Shown here in pieces: positions 36,626 to 44,760 of a stretch of DNA of 44,760 nt. Source of the stretch: Sergeia podlipaevii (Eukaryota; Euglenozoa; Kinetoplastea; Trypanosomatida; Trypanosomatidae); contig JASANZ010002094.1 in assembly GCA_030849805.1 (NCBI GenBank), forward strand, positions 1 through 44,760, given 5' to 3'. The notes under the pieces are model-generated. The model was given only the letters and a program-made list of their open reading frames with translations, did no database searches and was not told the DNA's origin. Position 1 is the stretch's first letter; the number at the start of each line of letters is the position of its first letter. Both the position numbers and the translations under genes were made by a program.

Positions 36626-37116
36626 AGTGAAAGGAAAAAAAATGTACACACGTGCTGTCTCTCGCTTTGTGTTGCTTCTGCTGAAAGCAGCAGCAGTTAA
36701 TGATGATGATGATGATGAATGATCGCGGCTATTGATGTCCTTGTTGCAAATGCTTGTACTTGTACACAATGTATCGAAAGAATTTAATTCTCATCCTTTC
36801 TATCATAATCATCCTTTCTTCTTTGTTTATAATGCATCTGTACCTTCTTCTTCTGCTGCTGCACTCACTCACTTGAGCATGGATTGTATCTATGCGTGTG
36901 TGTGTGTGTGTGTATGTAAGTAGGGAAAATGAGGTCGGTTTTTCTTTTTTAAAAAAAAACTATTTTGCGTCATGGGAGTCATCAGCAAGTTTCGCTCCTC
37001 ATGCAGTTGGTGGTAACGTGTATTGTATTGCTGTTTGATTGCTTTGTGTGTTTGATTCCCCCCCCCCTCCCCACACAGTTACGCTAGAAGGGGTCTTTGT
37101 GATAGTGGAAGACATA

Positions 37117-37134
37117 GGGAGGGGAGGGGAGGGG
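37117..37134 (+). other. Potential G-quadruplex motif
   Basis: Four G-runs (3, 4, 4 and 4 bases) are separated by single A bases on the + strand. This meets the classic quadruplex pattern with very short loops. It lies about 490 bases before the kinase start and upstream of the predicted splice site. Confidence 0.8.
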
Positions 37135-37429
37135 AAAGAGAGACACAAAGAAGATAATAAGTTCATAGTTATGCTCATGCCTGCTTCTCCCTTTTTTTTT
37201 CACTTTTTTTTCTTTACAGTTCTATCCCGTAAAGCTCTTCGATGTATAAATATATATACAAGACACGCGTTTAGGGGGAAAGAACCCGCCGAAAAAGAAA
37301 AGGTGGAACTTTTCTTGGTACTGTCAGAGGCGCGACTACGTTACAGCGTTATCCCCACTGTAAGTCTCTCTCCCTTCCCACCACCCTTTCCTTCTCCCTA
37401 CCTCCTCTACTTTTCTTTATCTCTGAGTT

Positions 37430-37431
37430 AG
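37430..37431 (+). promoter_or_regulatory. Predicted spliced-leader acceptor AG for the kinase gene
   Basis: The strongest pyrimidine tract of this spacer (37366-37425) is followed by GAGTTAG. The leader would be about 195 bases. The AG at 37426-37427 is an alternative. Inferred. Confidence 0.5.
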
Positions 37432-37609
37432 CTGGAAACTAAAAGTCGAAGCAAGAAGAACACGCAGAAGCATAACAAACTGACCTCAAGACGAAGAGGA
37501 GAAGAGAAGCTCTCTCTTTGTACACGTTTTCAAAAAAAAAAAAAAACTGGTCTACTGACGAGGAAACAACAACAACCAAAAGAAAGAAGAGTAAAAAGAA
37601 AAAAAGGGA

Positions 37610-37629
37610 CATCAAACTATAGTTTGATG
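37610..37629. repeat. Perfect 20-base palindrome covering the kinase start codon
   Basis: CATCAAACTA and TAGTTTGATG are exact reverse complements, and the final ATG is the predicted start codon. In RNA an 8-bp stem with a UAUA loop could enclose the initiation codon. Confidence 0.85.
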
Positions 37630-39957
37630 GAGCAAGCCGCATCCACCAATGCTGCTACTTTGAATATTCCAATCCTCACCGTCGCCGTCTGTGGCGGCGT
37701 GAAGAAGCACACACAGTCGTTTGATGCACTGAAGCAGTACGCTGCGGAGCACAACGCAGCGCTGCGAAGAGAAGTGGAAGATGGACAAAAAAATGGTCGC
37801 GATGGTGTCGGTGACAATGGAAACTATGGTGACGACTATGACGATGGCGAACAGTGCGTTGTATCCGGGCGTGGCAGATCGCTTCAAAAGCAAAGACCTC
37901 GAGTGCTGTTTAGGTTTTATAATTTAAACTACGACCCCTGTGCACGGGAAATGGTGTTATGCACGAGTGATGAAGTGAAGGGGCTTACGCGTCCGTTGCC
38001 TGTTGAGGAGAGCAACAGATTGAATTCTACGAGAAATACCGACGCCGTCGCGGGGGTTGGCCTGATGACGACCACGATGACCAGCACTACTACCACTGAC
38101 ATGGAAAAAGAGCCCACAATGGAGGTGGAGGATGTAGTGGTAGCCTTGCAAGGGCAAGTTCCCACCGCTTGCAGCAGCACTGCCACCTGCGTGGAAAGCG
38201 AGGATGAACGTCATCGCGCCGAGGCAGCGGTGAATGTGGTGGTGCATAAGGTCGCCACCTTCGCAGCCCCGCATGCAGCGGGCGCGTTAGATCAATGGTG
38301 CAGGCGAGTGCGCGCTGCGCGAGTTGCCTTGAGAAGTGAGAACAGAGGAGGACTTTCCACATGGCCGCAAAGCGTTTCTCCTCCCCTGATGTTGGTGGAC
38401 CCTCTCTCTGCGGTGGAGGTGCTTGCACGTCGCACAACGCTCTTTACACGTCTCCAGCAGCCCGTTGTTGGTGCGCACGGGACTTCTTCTGCGATTGTAG
38501 TGGTCCCTCCAACTTTTGTGTGTGAGCGGCTGAGAGATCAAGAAACGCAGGAGATGGGCGGAAATGCCGACGCGAACGCCGACGTTCATGGGCCGCCGCT
38601 TCGATGTGTCCCTCTGCTGGGGCAATCGGCAGCCAACGCAAAGTCCAGTGTCGCTGCTACGTCCTCCTCCACGTTTGTCTGCATTCCCTCTTCTTCTGCC
38701 ACGAATACAGCAGCATCACGCCTGCCTTGTGAGGAAAGGAGCAGAGACGCAACGCGCGGCTGTGGTGACGCACGACGACGGTGGTGGATTGCGAAGCCCG
38801 ATGAGAGCACCGGCCCAGCCTACACTCATCACCTTGTTCTGTGGTGTGATGAAGAAGACAGCCAAAACGAAAAAGCAGAAGGGGAGGACGAGGAGGCCCC
38901 AGAGATGCCTGCGCATGCGGTTGCCCTGTTGCCTTCGCAAGCTCAAACGTTTATTGTGCAGCAGTTCTTCAGAGATGCTTTTCCAGTGGTGGTAAAGGTG
39001 TACTGTATTGGCCACCATGTATGGGTGGAGGTCTCTCCGACTGCAAAGCTGCTTGCTCTTCTTGACGGCAGTGGAGGCAACAATAGCGACAAGAAGAAGA
39101 AGAATAGTAATGAAAACGATAATTGTGAGGGAGCCCATCGCGCTACTGCTACTGCTACTGCTGCTGCGCACACCTGTAGAGGTGCAAAGACGTACGGTGT
39201 GGAACAAGCGGTGTGGGTAGATTCACAAGTAAAGGAGTACTTCCCCTCCAGCGCTACTCCTACTCCTCCTCTTCCTCGTGTCAGTGGTACTTGCAAAGGC
39301 GTTGACGTCATCAGTCCAGCATCATGCGGCTCATGGGTGGAACATAATCAAGTGCCGTCACTCTTGCAGCCTGCCTTGCAAGAGCGAAAAGTGGTAGATG
39401 GCGCTGCGGCTCAAATTGATAAGCCGCTCGTCGGCAGGAGTGAGAAGGAGTTCTGGGCCTCCTTCTTCGCGTCAGGTACCGTCGCTCACACAAACATTGC
39501 CCGCACCGTCTCTGCGGTGGCAGCGAGGTGTGCGTCCGCAGAGACTCATCAGACGCTTAGTCTTTTCGGCGTTGATGTCCTACTGCTGCCCCGGCACGCA
39601 GCATCACCAAGGCAACAACGTCACTACCCATGCGGCATAGGCAGGCGATCCGAAAGCGTTCACACAACACGAAGTGATGAAAAGGAGGGAGAAATGCAGC
39701 AAATTGCTCATGCACCTTGCAACACACAAGGCGAGCTTTACATCGCTGAAACTACCCATCAGCCCTCCGAGGCATCTCTCGCGTTTGACCCCGCTACTGG
39801 ACAGCCCACTGCACTTCTCTTAGATGCTATCCCGGTCGTTGTGGATGTAAACTTCTTCCCTGGGTATAGAGGCATAGAGGAGGCTCAGGCGTACATGCTT
39901 GGGATGTTCGCCGACGCTTACACTCTTGCGGCTAACCAGCATGCAGTACAACACTAG
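37627..39957 (+). CDS. Inositol-tetrakisphosphate 1-kinase-like (ITPK, ATP-grasp)
   Basis: This 776-residue protein carries the ITPK1 (inositol 1,3,4-trisphosphate 5/6-kinase) elements in order, separated by long inserts. An N-terminal strand TVAVCGGVKKHTQSF corresponds to the family's VGYWLSEKK. MLVDPLSAVEVLARRTTLFTRL, near residue 257, matches the LDPP-x-A-x-x-x-x-x-NR region. The ATP-grasp part shows WIAKPDESTGPAYTHHLVLW (A389-K390-P391) and FIVQQFFRDAFPVVVKVYCIG, then LFGVDVLLLP. It ends with the metal-binding VVDVNFFPGY (D740, N742), the counterpart of DINYFPGY. ITPK enzymes phosphorylate inositol tris- and tetrakisphosphates in the cytosol on the route to IP5, IP6 and pyrophosphates. 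The usual length is about 320-420 residues; acidic, Ser- and Ala-rich inserts make up the excess. Catalytic residues look intact, so activity is plausible; substrate choice is not shown. Confidence 0.87.
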   Translation: MEQAASTNAATLNIPILTVAVCGGVKKHTQSFDALKQYAAEHNAALRREVEDGQKNGRDGVGDNGNYGDDYDDGEQCVVSGRGRSLQKQRPRVLFRFYNLNYDPCAREMVLCTSDEVKGLTRPLPVEESNRLNSTRNTDAVAGVGLMTTTMTSTTTTDMEKEPTMEVEDVVVALQGQVPTACSSTATCVESEDERHRAEAAVNVVVHKVATFAAPHAAGALDQWCRRVRAARVALRSENRGGLSTWPQSVSPPLMLVDPLSAVEVLARRTTLFTRLQQPVVGAHGTSSAIVVVPPTFVCERLRDQETQEMGGNADANADVHGPPLRCVPLLGQSAANAKSSVAATSSSTFVCIPSSSATNTAASRLPCEERSRDATRGCGDARRRWWIAKPDESTGPAYTHHLVLWCDEEDSQNEKAEGEDEEAPEMPAHAVALLPSQAQTFIVQQFFRDAFPVVVKVYCIGHHVWVEVSPTAKLLALLDGSGGNNSDKKKKNSNENDNCEGAHRATATATAAAHTCRGAKTYGVEQAVWVDSQVKEYFPSSATPTPPLPRVSGTCKGVDVISPASCGSWVEHNQVPSLLQPALQERKVVDGAAAQIDKPLVGRSEKEFWASFFASGTVAHTNIARTVSAVAARCASAETHQTLSLFGVDVLLLPRHAASPRQQRHYPCGIGRRSESVHTTRSDEKEGEMQQIAHAPCNTQGELYIAETTHQPSEASLAFDPATGQPTALLLDAIPVVVDVNFFPGYRGIEEAQAYMLGMFADAYTLAANQHAVQH

Positions 39958-40766
39958 ATGCATGTATGTATGTGGGGGGAGGGAGGAGGTGGAAGGAAGT
40001 GAGTTATTGTGTGGAGGAATACGAAAAAGTCATTTTTTAAAAAAATAAGGAGGAGATAGAAAAGAGAAAGCTATAAGATGCAGATGGGGAAAGCAATAGT
40101 TTTGCATGAGTGAGTATGTATATTGGGCTCGATCCTTACTACTTGAGTGTCCCTTACATTTCACCCATTTGGCATTGATACTGTCATCCCTCCTGCTAGT
40201 TAATTTTTCGTTGTTGTTGCTCACACATGCGCACACACACACACACACACGCACAAGGAAAGAGAGAGAGGGAGAGAAACAAAGAGAGATATACACATCA
40301 TTGCAGATACTGACTACCCCTTGGCAAAAAAAGGGGGAAAAAAATTCATCTGCACAAACACGTGACGTTTACTCAAAAAAAAAAAATGGAGAGAGTGGGG
40401 GAACGGATACGCCCTTACGTCATCTCTTGCGATGTTGAGTTGCTCATGTACGCATGAACTCCAGCATCAAGCATAAATAACGTTTTAGCTGACGTGCTTC
40501 TTCCTTTTCTTTTTTTCCTCCGCTGCATTTCATTTTTGTTATCCTTACTCATTCTTTTAAATTTATATTTTTTTTTCTTTTCGTTCTTAAATGTCCTTTC
40601 CAGTATTCATTTTATAAGGGCAAAGTTTGACAACTATATATATATATATAGCTACAAGAGCCTATCCCACTACTACTACACCCACAAATACATCACCAAG
40701 TCCATCGCGCACGGTACATACGTGAATTGCACAATATCAGCAGCAGCAGCAGCAGCAGCAACAAAC
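39958..40766 (+). other. Intergenic: kinase 3'UTR and surface antigen leader
   Basis: No gene is seen. (CA)n near 40230-40250, purine-rich stretches near 40258-40290, A-runs near 40374-40386, a long T/C tract (40498-40602), (TA)n at 40634-40650 and (CAG)n at 40738-40760 directly before the ATG are present. The open frame reaching upstream from the surface antigen start encodes Phe/Leu from the T tract and is not coding. Confidence 0.55.
40602..40603 (+). promoter_or_regulatory. Predicted spliced-leader acceptor AG for the first surface antigen gene
   Basis: A pyrimidine tract of over 90 bases ends in CTTTCCAG. The leader would be about 163 bases and would include the (TA)n and (CAG)n repeats. 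Inferred. Confidence 0.55.
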
Positions 40767-41672
40767 ATGACTTCCCTTCGCAACCAGACCCAGCGTGTCT
40801 TTGCACTCGCTCTTGCGCTCATGGTGCTCCTCGCGGGCATCACCGCGCACGCACAGGCGTCGTCCTCGAGCGGCAGCAGCACGCACTCTTCCTCCGCGTC
40901 CTCCAGCCACGATGCCACGTCCTCTACCACGTCTGATCCCGGCTCCTCCGCTGAGATGCTAAACTTCCTTGACGGCTTCCGGAAATCGCTCCCTTCTCTT
41001 GTGATGCTTTGGACTGGGAATGCGTACTGCACCTGGGAGGGCATCCGCTGCGTCGACGACTACGTGCGCATTGACCTCTCTGCCATGAATCTCGGCGGCC
41101 AGCTTCCTGGCGTTGACATCGCGCTCTCCACTTCCGTCAAGGTTGCCAGCATCCGCATGCATGGCAACCCGAAGCTCACCGGTGTTCTCCCGGACAGCTG
41201 GAAGCGCCTCATTTACGTTGAAGAAATCAACCTTGACGACACCGCCATCACCGGCACTATCCCCAAGGCATGGACGGAGATGGTCAGCCTACGCACCTTG
41301 AGTTTGAAGAACGCACGTCTGTGCGGTGGCCTGCCCGACTGGTCGATCAGCGCTCTCACAACCGTGGACCTCAGTGGCAACCGGATGGGCGGCCAGCTCT
41401 CCGCAACGTGGGCGGACATGAGCGCTCTTGAAGCCGTCTACCTCACTGGCAACGGCTTCTGCGGATGCGTGCCCAAGACGTGGGCCGATGTCCCCGCTCT
41501 TGACACGGCTGCCAAGGAGCTTGGCAACCGCATCAACTCGGAGCGCTGCGTCATTCTAAACAAGTGCGGCCAGCAGGCGGATCGCTGTGCCAAGGCGAGC
41601 GCCGCCGGCGGTCCCGTCGTTGTTGCTGGCGGTCTTGCAGCCGTCGCCGCGACGATGCTGTGGACCCTTTGA
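40767..41672 (+). CDS. PSA-family leucine-rich surface antigen, GPI-anchored
   Basis: This complete 301-residue protein belongs to the Leishmania promastigote surface antigen (PSA-2/GP46-like) group. A signal peptide covers about 1-30 (hydrophobic ALALALMVLLAGITAHAQA). A Ser-rich linker (about 31-65) follows. Then comes an N-terminal cap W82-TGNAYC88-TW-EGIRC95, and five to six LRRs of the L-x-G-x-x-P type (LGGQLPGV, LTGVLPDSW, ITGTIPKAW, LCGGLPDW, MGGQLSATW). A Cys-rich C-terminal cap (FCGCVPKTW, then C-x5-C-x6-C spacing) precedes a hydrophobic tail, VVVAGGLAAVAATMLWTL, typical of a GPI signal. PSA proteins coat the promastigote surface and are reported to bind host cell receptors and resist complement. 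The Thr-rich stretch of many PSAs is absent. The start is the first ATG behind the (CAG)n repeat. Confidence 0.92.
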   Translation: MTSLRNQTQRVFALALALMVLLAGITAHAQASSSSGSSTHSSSASSSHDATSSTTSDPGSSAEMLNFLDGFRKSLPSLVMLWTGNAYCTWEGIRCVDDYVRIDLSAMNLGGQLPGVDIALSTSVKVASIRMHGNPKLTGVLPDSWKRLIYVEEINLDDTAITGTIPKAWTEMVSLRTLSLKNARLCGGLPDWSISALTTVDLSGNRMGGQLSATWADMSALEAVYLTGNGFCGCVPKTWADVPALDTAAKELGNRINSERCVILNKCGQQADRCAKASAAGGPVVVAGGLAAVAATMLWTL

Positions 41673-42776
41673 GGCGGCAACAATCATAAAGATACTTGAT
41701 GGACGAGTTCTCTTTTTTCCTTTGTTTGCCTTTTTTGAGTCTTGCTTGACACCCTTTCTATATATGTCTCTGTTTTTTTTTTCTTTTTTTTCTCTATTTT
41801 TTTTTGTTTTGTTTTTCAAGCAACTATGTGGTATCAAAAAAAAAAAAGGTGACTTGATTTGTTTATATATATGATTTGCATCATGAAGTTAAATGTGAAT
41901 AAAAATGTTGTTTTTTTTTTCTTTTTTTTTAAGGGAACAGAAAAAAAAAATGGAGGCAAATATTGTCAACCAGTAAAAATGGTGGCATTCATTCATTTAT
42001 TTATTTATTTTTATTTATTTTCTGTTGTGCTTCAGCTACTAGAGTAGTGAGGGGGAAAGGCTGTGAAGGAGGGTAGAAGGAACGCAAGTAACTGGATCCT
42101 CTCTACCACTATATTTATCTCCCTCACATTTTTCGTTTTGTTTTTTTTGTGCTTTTCTACACTGGCACACCGTAAAATATATATTTATATATATATATAA
42201 GCAGATGAAGAATGGCAATAGCAGTGGGAAGAAGACTGAAGCGACTCTGCTTTGAACGACTGCCTGTTGATCCCTTCTATCATCCCCTTTTTTTTTCTCT
42301 TTGCTTGTTTGCATGGGGTTTTTTTTTCTCTCCTGTTCTTTATTTTTCAACATGTGCACACATACCTATTTTTTTTATAATTACTATTATCTCGAAAAAA
42401 AAAAAAGAAGAATTAAGTACACCGAATACTATTACATGTACTGCATTTAAGCGTACCTCAGCTCTTATCATCTGGCGCTTCGCCAATACCGCCTTAATGT
42501 AAATAATGAGAACTATGTGCCATCTTCCGAGCACACGCATGAACCCCTCACGTATGAACCACCTTTCTGCACCCTTTGCGAAATTATTGTTGTTGCTACT
42601 TTCTCTTTTTTTGGGGGGAGAGGTCTCTCATTCTATTCTCTGAACCTCCGTGCACTTGAAAATGTTATCGATTGAAACATAGTTTCTCCCTAAAAAAAAA
42701 AAAGTGAGGTAGAAACTGTATCTTTCAGCACAGAACTCTTCAGTCTATATCAGCAAAAAAAAAATAATTCATTTTT
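41673..42776 (+). other. Intergenic spacer between surface antigen copies
   Basis: About 1.1 kb show no gene. Long T-runs (41776-41806, 41911-41931), A-runs (41837-41847, 41941-41950), ATTT repeats (41990-42020), (TA)n at 42175-42199, further A-runs near 42395-42406 and 42692-42703, and TTG near 42589-42597 are present. Confidence 0.55.
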
Positions 42777-43279
42777 ATGTCCGCATGCTAAGAGTTGTCG
42801 CTTCACCGCGGCGCTAAGTGGCACCCACTGGCCTTCACCCTTCCTCTCATTCTGTACTTAATCACAGTGTACGCACCATCCAGATGGTGACTCAGCGCTG
42901 CCATCAAAAAAAAAAAAACATCTTCTCACTTTCAAGCCCTGAATCATCAATCGCATCCGCTTCATCCTCCAGTTCCCCAGGGTTCTGACATTTCTGAGCG
43001 GCCTACCTTAGTGTTTCTTCAGGAGTTCATTCAGGAGTTTGCGTACCTCAAGGGACCGCTGGACCGGTGACGACTACTATAGCTGGGAGGGGCATCACGT
43101 GTGATGGATTCGTTTCTGTTAATCTTGCCACGCTGGGTCTGCGTGGCAGGCTTCCCGAGGTGGGTAGCGGCATCAAACAGAGATGATATCCTCCTGGTGG
43201 TTGCGATCGATGCCTCCGGCAATGTTGCCATTGCTGGTGATTTTCCCGAAGCCTGGGCACACCTTCATGTAATTTTGTC
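42777..43279 (+). pseudogene. Decayed PSA-family surface antigen gene
   Basis: Translated fragments in shifting frames match the two intact neighbours in order. An ATG at 42777 is followed by a hydrophobic signal-like piece (WHPLAFTLPLILYLITVYA, about 42815-42873). A Ser-rich linker ends in SIASASSSSSPG and runs into stops (about 42932-42990). Then come FLQEFIQEFAYLK (about 43012-43052), matching FLQQFPNTIPALR of the next gene, and WTGDDYYSWEG (about 43056-43090). After a one-base insertion follows GRGITCDGFVSVNL with LGLRGRLPEV (about 43092-43163). After another shift, VAIDASGNVAIAGDFPEAW marks one LRR (about 43200-43260). The copy stops at a T-run after about 43279, so most LRRs, the Cys cap and the GPI signal are missing. 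At least three stops and two frameshifts make expression as a surface protein impossible. Confidence 0.88.
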
Positions 43280-44014
43280 AACAGAACTCCGTTTTTTTTT
43301 TTGCTTTTTAAGCTCACCAGATTTCTATATTTACGATGCCACGTAAGGGGCGTATGTGGCACATGCATATATATGTTTTTGCTCGCTTCTCTTTTTCCTT
43401 ATTCAGTCAATGTCACTCTTGATAATTTATCATCCCCCTTTTTTTTTCGTTTGATTGTTTGTTTATTTTACCGCCAAACAATTTTCGACTTTATTCTTTT
43501 TGATTTTCATTATCACCGTCCGTATCGAAAATTCACACCTCTTTTCTCTCTTTCACTGTTCGACTGCCACGCTATCTATCTATATATATATCGATATACT
43601 TGTGCTCTTTGAACGAAAAAAGCACAGATATATGGACGAGCACCACGGCAAAACTCTCTATGTGCCATTGGCAGGAGTGCATGTTGCATGTGAGCCTCCT
43701 GCTCCATCCTGATGTGCCCAATGTATTGAATAGGTTTCATCAAAAAGCCTATGTGAGCCATTCTTCTCTTTCTCGTCTCTCTTCCTGCACACGGAAAAAA
43801 AAAAATTAATAATCGCCTTTGCTTCTTTTGTACTTTCTTTTCTTGCCTCTTCACAAACTGTCCTTTTTTTCGGAAATATTAAAGGTAGCCTTTTCGTCGT
43901 CTTCTTCTTTAGTCCCGTCACCTCTCCGTTGTTACAATCATATTTCTTTTATTGTAAGTCATACATTCATTCGATTTTCAAAGCATTTATCAATTATCAT
44001 CCAAAAAAAAAGAA
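43280..44014 (+). other. Intergenic spacer before the third surface antigen copy
   Basis: No further PSA remains were recognised here. T-runs (43291-43302, 43438-43448), a short (TA)n patch (43582-43591), A-runs (43795-43805, 44003-44010) and a pyrimidine tract (43890-43910) are seen. Short open frames on both strands are low-complexity or featureless. Confidence 0.5.
43911..43912 (+). promoter_or_regulatory. Predicted spliced-leader acceptor AG for the third surface antigen copy
   Basis: A pyrimidine tract (43888-43910) ends in CTTTAG, 102 bases before the ATG at 44015. An AG near 43883-43884 is an alternative. Inferred. Confidence 0.5.
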
Positions 44015-44760
44015 ATGACAATGCTTTCTCCTCGCAGTGCAGCCGTGTCAAGCACGCCAGGGTTTCTTTTTTTCTTGCTCGTTGTTGCTTTGATCATTTC
44101 GGCAACTACTGTGGTACACGCACAGAGCTCCTCTATCGCAAGTGACAGCAGCATGGGAAGCTCCAGCAGTGGTTCGCATAAGTCGTCCTCCTCCACTGCG
44201 CCCTCTACTGAGTCCCCTACCGAAACGTCTACTACGGAGGCGCCGGTCTCCATCGATACACTACTGTTCCTTCAACAGTTTCCAAACACTATCCCCGCTC
44301 TTCGCGACTTGTGGACTGGGCGTGACTGCTGCACCTGGAAGGGCATCACCTGCGAGAACGGATCCGTCACGATACGTCTTGAGAACGAAGGTCTTGCTGG
44401 AGAACTCCCTGGTGTCGATATCGCCACAGACGCTGCGCAGGTGAACGTGGTCGGCATCAACCTGCCCAGCAACCCGAAGATCACCGGCAAACTTCCCGAG
44501 AGCTGGAGCCTCCTCACGCAGCTCAAGTACATTGTTCTCAGCGAAACCAGCGTGACCGGCACCCTCCCTCTTAAGTGGGGCGGCATGTCCAACTTGGTCG
44601 AGCTGACTATCAGCTCAGCCCACCTATGCGGTGGCATGCCAAACTGGAATATGCCCTCCCTTCAGTTTTTTGATATCTCCGGCAACAAGATGGGCGGAAC
44701 TCTCTCCCCGAGCTTCGGCAGCATGTCCTCCCTCACTACAGTGCACATTCAGGGCAACAA
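44015..44760 (+). CDS. PSA-family leucine-rich surface antigen, 3' end outside the window
   Basis: The frame is open from the ATG at 44015 to the window end: 248 full codons. It has the same plan as the intact copy at 40767. A signal peptide covers residues 1-36 (FLFFLLVVALIISATTVVHA). A Ser/Thr-rich linker runs to about 75. The cap W100-TGRDC105-C106-TW-KGITC113 follows, then LRRs ending LAGELPGV, ITGKLPESW, VTGTLPLKWG, LCGGMPNW and MGGTLSPSFG. The Cys-rich cap and GPI signal would lie beyond the window. An alternative start is M3. Compared with the first copy, the linker contains more Thr (STESPTETSTTEAP), closer to mucin-like PSA regions. The gene is the third member of a tandem array whose middle member is a pseudogene. 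Confidence 0.9.
   Translation, partial: MTMLSPRSAAVSSTPGFLFFLLVVALIISATTVVHAQSSSIASDSSMGSSSSGSHKSSSSTAPSTESPTETSTTEAPVSIDTLLFLQQFPNTIPALRDLWTGRDCCTWKGITCENGSVTIRLENEGLAGELPGVDIATDAAQVNVVGINLPSNPKITGKLPESWSLLTQLKYIVLSETSVTGTLPLKWGGMSNLVELTISSAHLCGGMPNWNMPSLQFFDISGNKMGGTLSPSFGSMSSLTTVHIQGN

Larger units (their letters stand above)
36626..37626 (+). other. Intergenic spacer before the inositol phosphate kinase gene
   Basis: About 1 kb shows no supported gene. It holds (GAT)n near 36700-36719, (GT)n near 36897-36912, a C-run at 37057-37066, a four-run G tract (37117-37134), T-runs near 37192-37200, and a strong pyrimidine tract (about 37366-37425). It ends in a perfect palindrome that reaches into the next start codon (37610-37629). 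Confidence 0.55.

Noticed and set aside
40494..40766. N-terminal extension of the first surface antigen
   Set aside because: It is translated polypyrimidine tract and (TA)n/(CAG)n repeat; a signal peptide begins at the ATG at 40767.
1..44760. Transposable elements (ingi/SIDER, SLACS-type), tRNA genes, CRISPR arrays or a strand-switch region
   Set aside because: No reverse transcriptase, tRNA-like, or spaced repeat pattern was seen, and all genes share one strand. Short degenerate SIDER elements cannot be excluded by eye.

Overview
The window looks like nuclear DNA of a trypanosomatid flagellate, most likely a Leishmania-like member of the Leishmaniinae. All 17 protein genes and the one recognisable pseudogene lie on the + strand. 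They show no introns and have GC-rich third codon positions. Between them lie AT-rich spacers full of homopolymers, (TA)n, (TTG)n and polypyrimidine tracts, as expected of one polycistronic unit matured by spliced-leader trans-splicing and polyadenylation. PSA-type leucine-rich surface antigens at the right end point to Leishmania and its close relatives. From memory, the order S8 - transketolase - ... - tubulin cofactor D - VPS34 resembles Leishmania chromosome 24; this was not checked. The species cannot be named from the sequence alone.

Layout: 1-60 is the tail of ribosomal protein S8. Then come transketolase (585-2606), ribosomal protein L26/uL24 (4371-4802), an OGFr-domain protein (5672-7006), a BolA3-type iron-sulfur factor (7583-7855), an HSD10-like short-chain dehydrogenase (8564-9385), tubulin-folding cofactor D (10359-14828), a class III PI 3-kinase, VPS34 (15694-19392), an unknown 360-residue protein (19919-21001), a SAXO/MAP6-related axonemal protein (22109-22906), a 1007-residue protein with features of a Nup82/Nup88-type nucleoporin (24528-27551), a 997-residue coiled-coil protein (28598-31591), a 924-residue LRR-like protein (32284-35058), a two-helix membrane protein (35570-36625), and a strongly expanded ITPK-type inositol phosphate kinase (37627-39957). 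The right end is a surface antigen array: an intact PSA gene (40767-41672), a decayed PSA pseudogene (42777-43279) and a third PSA copy that runs off the window (44015 onward).

Functionally this is a typical mixed trypanosomatid transcription unit: translation, pentose phosphate metabolism, Fe-S assembly, tubulin folding and axoneme, phosphoinositide and inositol phosphate signalling. Co-location does not imply one pathway. I found no credible new multigene system. The most interesting items are the PSA gene/pseudogene/gene array, a perfect palindrome over the ITPK start codon, the large insertions in ITPK, a VPS34 C-terminal helix without its usual aromatic residues, an OGFr domain in a protist, and a candidate divergent nucleoporin. 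No tRNA, rRNA, CRISPR array or transposase gene was recognised.
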